64,000 bases of DNA from JAFGXF01 sp963732595 (GCA_963732595.1 CAVSZZ010000002.1:1302001-1366000); one strand, 5' to 3'. Numbered from the stretch's first letter, positions 18,464 to 27,599 are shown. Numbers and translations are program-made. The notes: generated by a model from the letters alone, not told the origin.

Positions 18464-18649
18464 TTAAGAACTTTCGATAAATTCCTTCGCATACTCAATT
18501 TCACCACTGACGTCCTATAATCCCCACCTGCTTAAGATTCCCTATGCCTTCTCAAAGATTTCCTTAGCATATGCAATTACCCATGTTGAGATTATCTTAA
18601 AGCTACCTTCTTCGCGCTGTAAATTTCAACACGCAATCGTCCGGGTCGG
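18464..18649 (-). other. Intergenic stretch with two imperfectly repeated coding tails
   Basis: On the minus strand two short segments both read as the end of a protein: IAYAKEIFEKA followed by TAG at 18542-18544, and EIEYAKEFIESS followed by TAA at 18464-18466. They share the DNA pattern TTCCTT-GCATA-CAATT on the plus strand at 18482 and 18560. This looks like duplicated remnants of a lost gene's 3' end. No complete gene is present. The segment is more AT-rich than the genes to its left. Confidence 0.3.
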
Positions 18650-19384
18650 TCACCCCGCCGGAGCAGTCTGTTGTTTAATAGCGCTCATGACAATCAGCGC
18701 AATGTCATCATTGGTGTCGGAATTCAAGAATTCCACATCGTTAAAACCGAGTTTCTCCTTTGCCCACTTTGCCCACGGTTGCCATATTTCTTTAGGTTCT
18801 TCCATATCATAACAAGCGGTGATTTCGACAATTCCGGTTTTTTCCAAAAGATGCCGCCACCAATTCTTGCTGTGAAAGCTGAACATTTCCCCCACCCAAT
18901 GCTCTTTAAGCGTATCGGGATAGCCCTTCTCGAATTCTCTCGTCAAACCTGGAACCACGATGCCAAATTGACCGCCGGGCTTTACCAACTTTGAGAAAGT
19001 GCAGGGAAAATACATTTCATCCGCTCCAAAATACTGGTAGCTGTCTATTGATATTGCCGCGTCGAAGAAACCTTCGGCATAAGGCAGGGCATGCGCTTCC
19101 GCATGGATGGGAAACACGAGGTCGGCAACGCCGACTTCCTCAAAGCGTTTGAGATTCTCTGTCGCGCTAATCCACAAGTCGTTGGCAAATACCGTTACAC
19201 CAAATTCCTTTGCCAGAAATACTGAAGTAATGCCCTTTCCGCAACCCATGTCAAGAACCTTCATGCCCGGCTTCAGTTCCATATGTTCGCACAATTCCTC
19301 AAGCAGCCACAGCGGATTCGGTCCCATCCAGTTTTCACTAACCCAGATGGGATCGTATTTTTCTGTTCTCGGATAATTTTTCAT
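18650..19384 (-). CDS. SAM-dependent methyltransferase (class I, type 11-like)
   Basis: The 244-residue protein has motif I VLDMGCGKGITSVFLAKEFG, an acidic motif II region (VFANDLWISATEN), and FFDAAISIDSYQYFGADE followed by LVKPGGQFGIVVPGL, as in small-molecule class I methyltransferases. The N-terminus MKNYPRTEKYDPIWVSENWM and late KEIWQPWAKWAKEKLG resemble a Firmicutes-type subfamily. The gene and its flanks are more AT-rich than neighbours, with many AAA and ATT codons, and it is monocistronic. Recent horizontal acquisition is likely but unproven. The substrate is unknown. Confidence 0.8.
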   Translation of the reverse strand: MKNYPRTEKYDPIWVSENWMGPNPLWLLEELCEHMELKPGMKVLDMGCGKGITSVFLAKEFGVTVFANDLWISATENLKRFEEVGVADLVFPIHAEAHALPYAEGFFDAAISIDSYQYFGADEMYFPCTFSKLVKPGGQFGIVVPGLTREFEKGYPDTLKEHWVGEMFSFHSKNWWRHLLEKTGIVEITACYDMEEPKEIWQPWAKWAKEKLGFNDVEFLNSDTNDDIALIVMSAIKQQTAPAG

Positions 19385-19565
19385 TCAGTCATCCTCCTCA
19401 ACTTGTCTATAAACAGTATCTCATCACGAAAATAGTATGTAGGGCGCCTTGTTTGATTTTTTGCTTAAGTTCAAAGACAAAACAGCACGATATTTTTACG
19501 ATTTTCTCATATTGGATATTTACTCTCAAACCTCGAAAAGCTTGATTTACTGGATTTTCAAACCC

Positions 19566-20792
19566 TCACTCTTTTACCCTTGACATCAATACTACCGTCT
19601 CGATGTGATAGGTTTGTGGGAATTGATCGATCAAGAACAACTTCTCAATCCGGTAATCAACTGCGGTCAGTTGTTTGAGATCGCGCGCCAGGGTGGCAGG
19701 ATCGCAGGAAACATTCGCGATCTGAGCAGGTTTCACTGCCAACAGCGCCTCCAGCGCTCTGGGATGCAATCCGGCGCGCGGCGGGTCGATAATGACGACA
19801 TCCGGTTTGACTTCCAGGCGGGGCAAAACTCTTTCCACGGTCCCTTCATATAGCGATACATTGTCAAATTCATCCAAGTTGGTGACAAAATCCAGACAGG
19901 CGTCCGGTGACACTTCCACACCGATGAGTTCTTTCACGTCGCTCGCGAAAAAAGCACTGAACAAACCGACCCCGCAGTATAAATCCAGCAAAGTGGTGGT
20001 CTTATCCAGTCTCAGATGACTGCGCAAGGTTTCGACCATTGCGGCTGCCTGGGGGGTGTTGACCTGGAAGAAAGCTTTGCCCGAAACCCGGAAGCTGCGT
20101 TCCTGGACCCGCATAGTGAGCGCATCTTCACCCGCCAGGATCACCCGCCCTCCCGGCCCGGCATAGACTGCCGAAAGGCCTGCTTCGGTCTCAAATTCTG
20201 GCGGCGCCGCGAGTGCTCCTTCGAAGCTGATCAGCAGATCCCCATCTGCCCCACAGCGAAGTTCAATCTGATCAATACCACTTTCAGGCTCCATCTCCAG
20301 CGAAGGCCAGGCTTCCCCAATAACATTTTCAGGCAGGTGGCATTCCGTCACCGGGACGATCCGATCGGACTGTGGCGCCAGGAAGCCCAATTTTCCTGCT
20401 TCATCGACGTGGAAGCGTAAATTATTACGATATTGATAGGGATTGGGTGAGGGGATGATTTGTGGTGCGGGTGGGTTCACCAGCTTACCGATCCGGGTGA
20501 GCTGGTCCGTGAGGATGCTGGCTTTATAACTCAATTGGGCTTCATAAGCCATGTGTTGGTAATGGCAGCCGCCGCAGCGTCCGAAGTGTTTGCAGCGTGG
20601 TTCGACCCGCTGCGGAGAAGGTTCGAGAACTTTCACCAGCTTGCCGCGGGCGAAATTCTTGTTATCCTCGATGAGCTCGACTGCGACCCGCTCGCCGGGG
20701 ATACCGAAAGGAACAAAAACCACCCTCCCATCCGGCAGCCTGCTCAAGCAGTCACCGCCATATGAGAGGGTGGTTAAAGATACTTCCGGCAT
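19566..20792 (-). CDS. RlmD/RumA/TrmA-family RNA (uracil-C5)-methyltransferase
   Basis: The 408-residue protein has an N-terminal TRAM domain (FVPFGIPGERVAVELIEDN), the iron-sulphur motif CKHFGRCGGCHYQHM with a preceding Arg-Val-Glu-Pro, the SAM domain (LLDLYCGVGLFSAFFA) and DPPRAGLH. It closes with the catalytic-cysteine motif NVSCDPATLARDL. The family makes 5-methyluridine in 23S rRNA or tRNA. Which uridine cannot be assigned from sequence. The start at 20792 touches the stop of the upstream aminotransferase gene (one-base overlap), so the two are co-transcribed. Confidence 0.9.
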   Translation of the reverse strand: MPEVSLTTLSYGGDCLSRLPDGRVVFVPFGIPGERVAVELIEDNKNFARGKLVKVLEPSPQRVEPRCKHFGRCGGCHYQHMAYEAQLSYKASILTDQLTRIGKLVNPPAPQIIPSPNPYQYRNNLRFHVDEAGKLGFLAPQSDRIVPVTECHLPENVIGEAWPSLEMEPESGIDQIELRCGADGDLLISFEGALAAPPEFETEAGLSAVYAGPGGRVILAGEDALTMRVQERSFRVSGKAFFQVNTPQAAAMVETLRSHLRLDKTTTLLDLYCGVGLFSAFFASDVKELIGVEVSPDACLDFVTNLDEFDNVSLYEGTVERVLPRLEVKPDVVIIDPPRAGLHPRALEALLAVKPAQIANVSCDPATLARDLKQLTAVDYRIEKLFLIDQFPQTYHIETVVLMSRVKE

Positions 20793-21862
20793 TACATCTT
20801 GGCCAGGAATTCTTCCATGGCCGACAGCAGGGCGTCGACATCTTTCATGTTGATCTCGCCCATGTGAGCGATGCGGAAGGTTTTATCCTTCAGGTCGCCG
20901 TAACCGTTGGCGATGCGCATACCCTTGGAGAGCAGGAACTTATTGAGGGCGGAGATGTCCATACCCTTGGTGTTATTGATGGTCGAGACTGTCTTGGAGC
21001 GATACCCCTCGGGCGCCAGTGGATTCATACCGTGAGCAACAGCCCATTTCTGGGTACGCTCGGCCATGGCAGTATGGCGCGCGAAGCGGTTTTCAAGCCC
21101 TTCGGACAGGATGCGATCGAGTTGGGCATCCAGCGCGAAGATCAAAGACATGGCAGGGGTCATCGGGGTGGAATCCTTGGCGCGGTGTTTTTCCATCAGC
21201 AGCAGGTCAAAGTACCAACCACGGTTGGTGACCGTCTCAGCCTTGGCCATCGCGCGTGCGGAAGCAGCCGCGAAGGATAAACCCGGCGGCAGCGCAAAGC
21301 ATTTCTGTGAAGAGGTCAGCAGGAAATCCAGGCCCCAGGCATCGAACTCGATCTTGACACCACTCAACGAGGAAACGGCATCCACCAGGATGAGTGTATC
21401 CGGGCTGACCTGGTGCACGACCTCGGCGATCGCCTTGATCGGGCTCTCGACGCCGGTGGAGGTCTCATTGTGAACGACCGTGATGGCCTCGTAGTGTTTC
21501 TTCTTGAGCGCATCCGCGACCTGTTCGGGAGTGATGGGCTGGCCCCAGGGTGATTCAACCTTATCCGCTTGCTTGCCATTGGCAATTGCCACTTTGTACC
21601 AGCGATCGGCAAAGGCGCCGTTCATGCAGGACAGAACACTTTCCTGGACAAAATTGCGGATGCCGCCTTCCTGCATCCCGGAGCCGGAAGCAGAGTTCTG
21701 ATAGACGGGTTGTTCGGTGAAGAAAACCTTCTTCAGCCTTTCCTCGGTGCTCTTGAATATGGCCTCGAAGTCTTTACTGCGGTGTGGCAGCATCGGCTTC
21801 GTCTGAGCCGCTAATACTTCAGGGGCAACATCCACCGGCCCGGGGACAAACATGGGTGACAT
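20792..21862 (-). CDS. Class V aminotransferase (alanine-glyoxylate / serine-pyruvate type)
   Basis: The 356-residue PLP enzyme starts SPMFVPGPVDVAPEVLAAQT, typical of the alanine-glyoxylate/phosphoserine branch of class V. TSTGVESPIKAIAEVV, ILVDAVSSLSGVKIEFDAWG and LTSSQKCFALPPGLSF are the substrate, PLP-aspartate and Schiff-base-lysine blocks; the Lys is in SSQKC. It probably transfers amino groups between serine or alanine and glyoxylate or hydroxypyruvate. A phosphoserine-like specificity is an alternative. It lies in an apparent operon with the downstream RNA methyltransferase. Confidence 0.87.
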   Translation of the reverse strand: MSPMFVPGPVDVAPEVLAAQTKPMLPHRSKDFEAIFKSTEERLKKVFFTEQPVYQNSASGSGMQEGGIRNFVQESVLSCMNGAFADRWYKVAIANGKQADKVESPWGQPITPEQVADALKKKHYEAITVVHNETSTGVESPIKAIAEVVHQVSPDTLILVDAVSSLSGVKIEFDAWGLDFLLTSSQKCFALPPGLSFAAASARAMAKAETVTNRGWYFDLLLMEKHRAKDSTPMTPAMSLIFALDAQLDRILSEGLENRFARHTAMAERTQKWAVAHGMNPLAPEGYRSKTVSTINNTKGMDISALNKFLLSKGMRIANGYGDLKDKTFRIAHMGEINMKDVDALLSAMEEFLAKM

Positions 21863-21888
21863 AGTCTCTCCTTTAGATTAAGATGACT

Positions 21889-22122
21889 TTAACGCAGAAT
21901 AAAGGTCAGCGCGATCAGGATGACAAAGAAGCTGCCGGCCAGGATGCCGATGCGCTTCAGGTCCTTCTTGACGGCTGTGTAATCCGGTTTGAATTCGGCG
22001 CCGGTGTTAAAGCCGCGCTGGGGTGTCCAACTGGATGAAGCCGGTTGACTGCTGACGGCGGCAGGGCTGGTGATGGCGGGTCGATTGCCTTTGGAAACCC
22101 GTCGTTTTTGCTTTTTACTCAT
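21889..22122 (-). CDS. Small basic single-pass membrane protein
   Basis: From ATG 22122 the product has 77 residues: a basic start (MSKKQKRRVSKGNRPAI), a Ser/Pro-rich middle (SQPASSSWTPQRGFNTGAEF) and a C-terminal membrane helix (RIGILAGSFFVILIALTFILR). I chose this start because it removes an atypical cysteine-containing extension and leaves a 22-bp gap after the sortase gene upstream. It looks like a tail-anchored cytoplasmic protein. No family is recognised. Proximity to a sortase is suggestive only. Confidence 0.6.
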   Translation of the reverse strand: MSKKQKRRVSKGNRPAITSPAAVSSQPASSSWTPQRGFNTGAEFKPDYTAVKKDLKRIGILAGSFFVILIALTFILR

Positions 22123-22144
22123 ACAACTATCTCCAGAAGTAGAA

Positions 22145-23002
22145 TTAAGGATTGCCTTGCAGCTGTGCGCTGACCACAATCCTCTTGTTATCAACCATAT
22201 AAGGATAACATGAAATGAGCGTTACTGTCGACCCCCCTCTGGAATTCATGACATCCACCTGGGTGGGAGTGACAATCTGCGTGGCCGTCACGATATAAAC
22301 GTACTGAGTGGAAGGGCTGAACAGGATGATCGTATCACCGGGTTGAAGCTGATCCAGGTCCCGGAATAATTCGCCAAAGACATCATTGTGGGCTGAAAGG
22401 ACAATATTACCTGGTTGTCCGGGATCGGGCGTGAAAGGATGCTGCCCTACACCTTTTTTTAACTGTTCCCAACCATCGCCCTGGACCACTGGGGCATCCA
22501 CCTCGATGGCCGGAATTTGCAGGCGTATAGCCTGGGCAGCGCTGGGCGTCGGCAGGGGCAAGCTGGCAAAGGCCAGCATGGCCGGCCGCAGATGTTCAGG
22601 GATCTCCTCCTCGTTGTATTGCGCTCCACTGGCTGAGTTGGGTGGCGTGTGACCGGAGGGTAGGATGACGGCACGATACAGCGGCGTGGGGGTGAGGGTC
22701 GGCTGCTGGATGGCGCTGATCACCTCGCGGTTCAATTCGCGGATCAGGCCGACCCCATTGGCCAATACGATTAATAGGCCGATGACCGCGACAACCTCGA
22801 TTCCCAGCAGGAGGCGATCCACCCACTTCTTTCGGGGTTTGGCTGGTGCGTTTGTGTTTTCCGCTGGAGGGATGGAACCAACCAGGCGGCCGGTGTGACG
22901 GTAATGCTCCAGACGCGCCTGGTGATCGGCCTGCTTCTGTTCCCGGAGCATGCGCTCGAGTTCGGCCCGGGTGAATGTGTTCCTGGACTTCTTTGAAGTC
23001 AT
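22145..23002 (-). CDS. Sortase (class D/E-like transpeptidase)
   Basis: The start at ATG 23002 (MTSKKSRNTFTRAELERMLR) leaves a 4-bp gap after the GH13 gene. A cytoplasmic basic region precedes one membrane helix (LGIEVVAVIGLLIVLANGV). The sortase domain follows: VDAPVVQGDGWEQLKKGVGQ, then the catalytic His in NIVLSAHNDVFGEL, the catalytic Cys in VTLISCYPYMVDNKR and the Arg of NKRIVVSAQ. Sortases join cell-surface proteins to envelope acceptors or to each other. No protein with a proper C-terminal LPxTG-type signal appears in this window, so the substrate lies elsewhere. Confidence 0.85.
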   Translation of the reverse strand: MTSKKSRNTFTRAELERMLREQKQADHQARLEHYRHTGRLVGSIPPAENTNAPAKPRKKWVDRLLLGIEVVAVIGLLIVLANGVGLIRELNREVISAIQQPTLTPTPLYRAVILPSGHTPPNSASGAQYNEEEIPEHLRPAMLAFASLPLPTPSAAQAIRLQIPAIEVDAPVVQGDGWEQLKKGVGQHPFTPDPGQPGNIVLSAHNDVFGELFRDLDQLQPGDTIILFSPSTQYVYIVTATQIVTPTQVDVMNSRGGSTVTLISCYPYMVDNKRIVVSAQLQGNP

Positions 23003-23006
23003 ATCT

Positions 23007-24617
23007 TTACTTGCCAGCGGCAGGCTCAAAAATGACAGCCTGGCTACCCTCCAGTTTTATGATATCCACGGATACTGCTTTATTTTTAAGCGGCCGGGTT
23101 GAGAAGACCTCGACCCATTTACCTTCCGCTGGAATTCTGAGCTTGAGTGTACGTGCATCCCGACTAAAATTCAATGCGACCAGCACGCGCTGTTTTCCGT
23201 GGATGCGCTGGTAGACCAGGCAATCGGGATCGGCCTGCTCGATGAGGATAAAATCGCCGCGTCGGAGCGCAAGGTTCCCGCGTCGCAGGGCGATCAAGCG
23301 TTTGTAGACATTCAGCAGGGAATCAGCTTGATTCAACTGATCGGCCACATTACGGGTTTTATGATTTGGATGGACCGGCAGCCAGGGCCGGGATTTTCCG
23401 AAACCCGCCTGGGGGCTGGCATCCCATTGCATCGGAGAGCGACAACCATCGCGTCCCTTGTAGAGAGGCCAGTAACGTTTTCCGGGTGGGTCCATGATCT
23501 CGCTGCGTTTCAGCCGGATATCACGCATGCCGATCTCCTCGCCGTAATACAGGAAGGGTGTTCCCCGCAGCGTGAGCAGCATGGTGGCACCCACTTTGGC
23601 ACGGGCGTCATCATCACCATCCTTCCAGCGGGTGACCGAGCGCGGACTGTCGTGGTTATTCAGAACGTAACTTGGCCAGACCTTGTTCCCGGCGACCCGG
23701 TCCCACTTACAGACGGCTTTCATGTAGCGTTGGGGTTCCCACTTGGCTTCCAATAGGCTGAAGTTAAAGGCTGCATGCAAGCGGTCGTCACCACTGTAAA
23801 AGGCGGCTTTTTCTGGCGTCGAGAAAAAGGTTTCACCTACGACGTAGCGTTCGGGGTACTTGTTCAAGAGTTTTCGGAATTTTTGCAGTACCGGGATCAT
23901 CTCGGGCTGGTCACCATCGTAAATATGATCCTGACGTTCGAAACCCCTCAAGCCACCGCGTTTCCTGGGATTGTCCGGCAGGTCAGGATGCTTGAAATAG
24001 GCATTGAATACATCCAGCCTGAAACCATCCGTTCCGCGATCGAGCCAGAATTTCAGGACACCCAGAATGGCTTTCTGAACCTTGGGGTTGCGCCAGTTGA
24101 GATCCGGCTGCTTTTCATGGAAGAGATGCAGGTAATACTGGCCGGTGGCCGGGTCGAGTTTCCAGGCTTTGCCACCGAAAATCGAAAACCAGTTATTGGG
24201 TTCACCGCCTTTTGGGTTGGGATCGCGCCAGATATACCAGTCGTGGTAGGGATTGTCGCGAGATTTGCGCGATTCGACGAACCAGGGGTGTTCATCTGAA
24301 GTGTGGTTCAAGACCAGGTCCATGATCACGTGGATCTTGCGTTTATGGGCTTCCCGGATCAACCGGTCGTAATCCTTGAGGATGCCGAACATCGGGTCGA
24401 TATCGATGTAATTGCTGACATCATAACCAAAATCAGCCTGGGGGGAGGGATAGACCGGCGACAGCCAGATGGCATCCACGCCCAGGTCGCGCAGGTAGTC
24501 CAACCGGGCGGTGATGCCGGCCAGGTCACCGATGCCATCCGCGTTGCTATCCGCAAAGGAGCGAGGATAGATCTGATAGATGATCCCGTCTTTCCACCAA
24601 AGGTACTTGTCTGTCAT
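23007..24617 (-). CDS. GH13 alpha-glucosidase (oligo-1,6-glucosidase type)
   Basis: The 536-residue enzyme opens WWKDGIIYQIYPRSFADSNA and has the four GH13 signature regions: MDLVLNHTSDEHPWF, GTDGFRLDVFNAYF (nucleophile Asp), RYVVGETFFS (acid/base Glu) and VLNNHDSPRS (transition-state Asp). Region order, length and LSPVYPSPQADFGYDV match oligo-1,6-glucosidase and trehalose-synthase-like members acting on short alpha-glucans. There is no signal peptide, so it is cytosolic and probably works on imported oligosaccharides. A beta-sheet domain closes the protein. No sugar transporter is adjacent. Confidence 0.9.
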   Translation of the reverse strand: MTDKYLWWKDGIIYQIYPRSFADSNADGIGDLAGITARLDYLRDLGVDAIWLSPVYPSPQADFGYDVSNYIDIDPMFGILKDYDRLIREAHKRKIHVIMDLVLNHTSDEHPWFVESRKSRDNPYHDWYIWRDPNPKGGEPNNWFSIFGGKAWKLDPATGQYYLHLFHEKQPDLNWRNPKVQKAILGVLKFWLDRGTDGFRLDVFNAYFKHPDLPDNPRKRGGLRGFERQDHIYDGDQPEMIPVLQKFRKLLNKYPERYVVGETFFSTPEKAAFYSGDDRLHAAFNFSLLEAKWEPQRYMKAVCKWDRVAGNKVWPSYVLNNHDSPRSVTRWKDGDDDARAKVGATMLLTLRGTPFLYYGEEIGMRDIRLKRSEIMDPPGKRYWPLYKGRDGCRSPMQWDASPQAGFGKSRPWLPVHPNHKTRNVADQLNQADSLLNVYKRLIALRRGNLALRRGDFILIEQADPDCLVYQRIHGKQRVLVALNFSRDARTLKLRIPAEGKWVEVFSTRPLKNKAVSVDIIKLEGSQAVIFEPAAGK

Positions 24618-24678
24618 GCTGTCTCCAATAAAGATAAATATGAAATGTTGTTAATATACTACAGGTGCCTGCCTGAAT

Positions 24679-26088
24679 TCATTGTGCAGACACCTGGGTC
24701 AGTAAATTCTGTGCCTCGATATTTCCCAGGGCAGCCGCCTTTTGCAACTCCTGGTGTGCCGCCTCATTATTTCCCCGCTGAAAAAACACCAATGCCAGGT
24801 GCAGATGGGCAGGCGCATAGCGTGGATCGGATTGGATGGCTGCCAGGAAGTAACCTTGCGCTTCATCCTGTTCCGCATTGCTCAGGGCTGCCTGTCCGGC
24901 GAGGTCGAGAGACCGTGGGTCTTCAGGCGCCAGCAGGACGGCTTTGATCGCTGCCGGAGAGCCAACCGAAGGAACCTGGTATTGGTAACCCAGGCTGAAT
25001 TCAGCAATTGCCTGCCAGACAACGACATTCTCGGGTTCCAGAGCGATCGCCTTTTGATATTCGACCAGAGCTCCCTCGAGGTCGCCCAGCTGGGCGCGAG
25101 CCTGTCCCAGCGCAATGCGCCACTGCGGGTTCTCAGTCTCCTGTGCGACGATCTGCTGCAAGGCAGCCAGTGCACCTTGTGCATTCCCCTGGCGCTGCAA
25201 TGCCAGGGCGCTCATGGCTTGCGCCAGGATCGATTTCGGGTTTAACCTCAGGGCTTTTTGAATTTCGGCTGATCCATCTACCCCCAAGTGTTGTTGAGCC
25301 TCCCCCAGCCAGGCATGCGCTTCGGCATACTCGGGATCCTGCTGAACCGCTGATTTAAATGCATACTCCGCGAGCTCCCATTCCCCCAGATTGCCATAAG
25401 CCCTGCCCAGTTCAAGCGCCCGGTAAGCCGTGCTTTCCTGGAGCGCGCCCTTGTTAATGGCCGTTTGCACCTGTCGGTAGGCATTCGTGTATTCTTCGGA
25501 TCGATCTGCTGTATCCTGCAATGTCGCCAATGCATCGACCGGATTGGTGAGGGCCTGGATAAGACCCAGATATAGGCGCGCACGGGGATTATCCGGCTCT
25601 TTTTCAGCCCACCTGCGGACTGCGTGATCGGCTTTATTTAGATCATCCAGCCGAATATAAACCTTTGCCAACAGTATTTCCAGCCCGGGACTGCTTTCGG
25701 ACTTATCGAGTTGGGGACTGAGCAGTTCGGCGGCTGCCTGAAGCTCTCCAAGTGTCAGCAGGCATTCTCCATAAGGAATAAGGCTATTAACCGACAACTG
25801 TTTATAAGTGGAGGTTTGTTGAAATTCGTAGACCGCCTGCTTGCACAAACCACTGCGGTAATCGAGGACACCCATGCGTTCCCAGGATTCGCCATCCGTT
25901 GGATCAGCGCTCACGAAGCTTGCCAACAGCTGCCATTCGAGTAGATCTGCTCCGCTTTCCCGGGCACGTTCCAATGCCAACCGGGCAGCATCCGATGGGA
26001 ATAGACCAGATTCCGGCCGAATGGCCAGCAGTAAAAGAAGCGCCATCCCGATCAGGATGGCGCGTCGTAATCTAGGTTGCGCGCGCAT
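24679..26088 (-). CDS. Tetratricopeptide-repeat protein with N-terminal anchor
   Basis: The 469-residue protein has a membrane helix near the start (RAILIGMALLLLLAIRP). Eight or more TPR-like helical repeats follow, seen in stretches such as GRAYGNLGEWELAEYAFKSA, GDLEGALVEYQKAIALEPEN and RYAPAHLHLALVFFQRGNNE. These are protein-interaction scaffolds. It lies about 45 bp downstream of glnA on the same strand, so it may be co-transcribed with glnA. No enzyme domain is visible. Its partner is unknown. Confidence 0.8.
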   Translation of the reverse strand: MRAQPRLRRAILIGMALLLLLAIRPESGLFPSDAARLALERARESGADLLEWQLLASFVSADPTDGESWERMGVLDYRSGLCKQAVYEFQQTSTYKQLSVNSLIPYGECLLTLGELQAAAELLSPQLDKSESSPGLEILLAKVYIRLDDLNKADHAVRRWAEKEPDNPRARLYLGLIQALTNPVDALATLQDTADRSEEYTNAYRQVQTAINKGALQESTAYRALELGRAYGNLGEWELAEYAFKSAVQQDPEYAEAHAWLGEAQQHLGVDGSAEIQKALRLNPKSILAQAMSALALQRQGNAQGALAALQQIVAQETENPQWRIALGQARAQLGDLEGALVEYQKAIALEPENVVVWQAIAEFSLGYQYQVPSVGSPAAIKAVLLAPEDPRSLDLAGQAALSNAEQDEAQGYFLAAIQSDPRYAPAHLHLALVFFQRGNNEAAHQELQKAAALGNIEAQNLLTQVSAQ

Positions 26089-26131
26089 CTCTTGGGATTA
26101 TAACAAGAAGCACGCGGGAGATGGTCCGGTA

Positions 26132-27469
26132 TCAAATACTCTCAAGATAGCGCTTGATCTCCCAATCAGTCACCGCGATGCGATAGGCATCCCACTCGTC
26201 GCTTCGGGCGCGCAGGAAGGCTTCGTATAAATTATTCCCAAGGGCTGAACGCATTATTTCATCTTTTTCCATTTCACCCAGCGCCTCATTCAGGGAACCC
26301 GGTAGTGAAAGGACGTTGTGTTCAGCTCGCGCCGCCGCATCCAGCTCATACACATTGATATTGTTGAGTGGATCAGGAGGGGTCAGCTTACTGTCAATAC
26401 CATCCAGGGCGGCAGCCAGCATCACCAGGAAGGCCAGGTAGGGATTGCTGGAGGAATCCGGGCAGCGCAGCTCGGCGCGCACGGCTTTACTCTTGCCGGG
26501 AGGAGCGAAGGGAATGCGGATCAGGGCTGAACGGTTTACCTGAGCCCATCCGATGTAAACGGGAGCCTCATAACCTGGCACCAGCCGCTTGTAAGAGTTA
26601 ACCGTGGGTGCCAGGACGGCTGACATGCCACGTGCGTGTTTGAGCTGACCGGCAATGAAGCTGTATGCCAGTTTTGACAATCCATAAGGATCAGCCGCAT
26701 CGTGGAAACAGTTGTTCCCCTTCAGGTCAGAAAGGGATTGGTGACAATGCATACCTGAACCGTTGATACCGAATACCGGTTTGGGCATGAAGGAAGCCAC
26801 CAGACCATGGCGGTCGGCGATGGCCTTGACGGTGGTCTTCATGGTGACCACATTATCGGCCGTGCGCAGGGCATCGGTGAACTCGAAATCGATCTCGTGC
26901 TGTCCGAGGGCGACCTCGTGATGGCCGACCTCAACTTCCAGACCCATGCTGCGTAAGGCATCCATGAGTTCGGTGCGTACCCGCACAGCATCGTCATTGG
27001 GCGAAAAGTCGAAATAGCCACCGACATCATGTGGAAGGGGATGCGTGCCGCCATTCTCGTTGTGGCGGAAGAGGAAGAACTCCGGCTCGGTACCAACATT
27101 GTAAATATAGCCGCGTTCTTTCAGAGCGTTCAAGCTCTTACGCAGCATCCCACGTGGATCGCCTTCGAAGGGTTTGCCATCTGGTGTGTAAATATCACAA
27201 AAGAAGCGCGCCCGGCGCATTTCGTCCGGTGACCAGGGCAAAATGGCATAAGAATCAAGATCGATGCGCAGGTGCATGTCGCTTTCCTGTATGCGCGAGA
27301 AACCTTCGACTGAGGAACCGTCAAACCAGATCCCATCATCCATGGCGATCTCGAGTCGCTCGACAGGTGCGTCCACGCTCTTGACCACGCCGTTGATATC
27401 AACGAACTGGTAGGATATGTATTTGATCCCATCTTCTTTTACGCGGGTGAGAATTGCCTTCTGGTCCAT
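26132..27469 (-). CDS. glnA: Glutamine synthetase, type I
   Basis: This cytosolic enzyme makes glutamine from glutamate, ammonia and ATP. The N-terminal beta-grasp domain shows YQFVDINGVVKSVDAP and WFDGSSVEGF. The catalytic domain shows EVGHHEVALGQHEIDFEF, FGINGSGMHCHQSL (ammonia/glutamate site) and APTVNSYKRLVPGYEAP. I prefer ATG 27469 because GGAG lies 6 bases before it; an ATG 12 bases upstream is in frame. The 445-residue length and the lack of the NLY adenylylation motif fit the GSI-alpha type, regulated by feedback rather than adenylylation. A dyad upstream suggests transcriptional nitrogen control. Confidence 0.95.
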   Translation of the reverse strand: MDQKAILTRVKEDGIKYISYQFVDINGVVKSVDAPVERLEIAMDDGIWFDGSSVEGFSRIQESDMHLRIDLDSYAILPWSPDEMRRARFFCDIYTPDGKPFEGDPRGMLRKSLNALKERGYIYNVGTEPEFFLFRHNENGGTHPLPHDVGGYFDFSPNDDAVRVRTELMDALRSMGLEVEVGHHEVALGQHEIDFEFTDALRTADNVVTMKTTVKAIADRHGLVASFMPKPVFGINGSGMHCHQSLSDLKGNNCFHDAADPYGLSKLAYSFIAGQLKHARGMSAVLAPTVNSYKRLVPGYEAPVYIGWAQVNRSALIRIPFAPPGKSKAVRAELRCPDSSSNPYLAFLVMLAAALDGIDSKLTPPDPLNNINVYELDAAARAEHNVLSLPGSLNEALGEMEKDEIMRSALGNNLYEAFLRARSDEWDAYRIAVTDWEIKRYLESI

Positions 27470-27493
27470 TTTAATCTCCATGATTAAATAAAA

Positions 27494-27519
27494 TACAGGT
27501 ATGCCTGGACAAACCTGTA
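27494..27519 (-). promoter_or_regulatory. Hairpin in the glnA leader
   Basis: Inverted repeat TACAGGT-N12-ACCTGTA, followed on the minus strand by ATTTTATTT, ends 25 bases before the glnA start. It could be a weak attenuator, an operator or a stabilising leader hairpin. Nothing decides between these. Confidence 0.4.
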
Positions 27520-27544
27520 ACGTTAAACGACTGGCTGCCCTTCC

Positions 27545-27586
27545 ATAATAGAGGGTTTTCCTCATCACTGTGACATTCTTGTCACA
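27545..27586 (-). promoter_or_regulatory. Putative glnA promoter with overlapping operator dyad
   Basis: A perfect dyad TGTGACA-TTCT-TGTCACA lies at 27569-27586. Eighteen bases downstream on the minus strand is TATTAT (27550-27545), a possible -10. The position where the -35 would fall is occupied by the inner half of the dyad, so a bound regulator could replace or block -35 recognition. The shape resembles CRP/FNR- or GlnR/TnrA-type sites, but the spacing is one or two bases longer than each consensus, so I do not name the regulator. Confidence 0.5.
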
Positions 27587-27599
27587 CCCGTCGCCGGAT

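Noticed and set aside
27569..27586. Naming the glnA dyad as a GlnR/TnrA or CRP site
   Set aside because: Half-sites fit, but the spacing is one base too long for GlnR/TnrA and two too long for CRP. No regulator gene is in the window.
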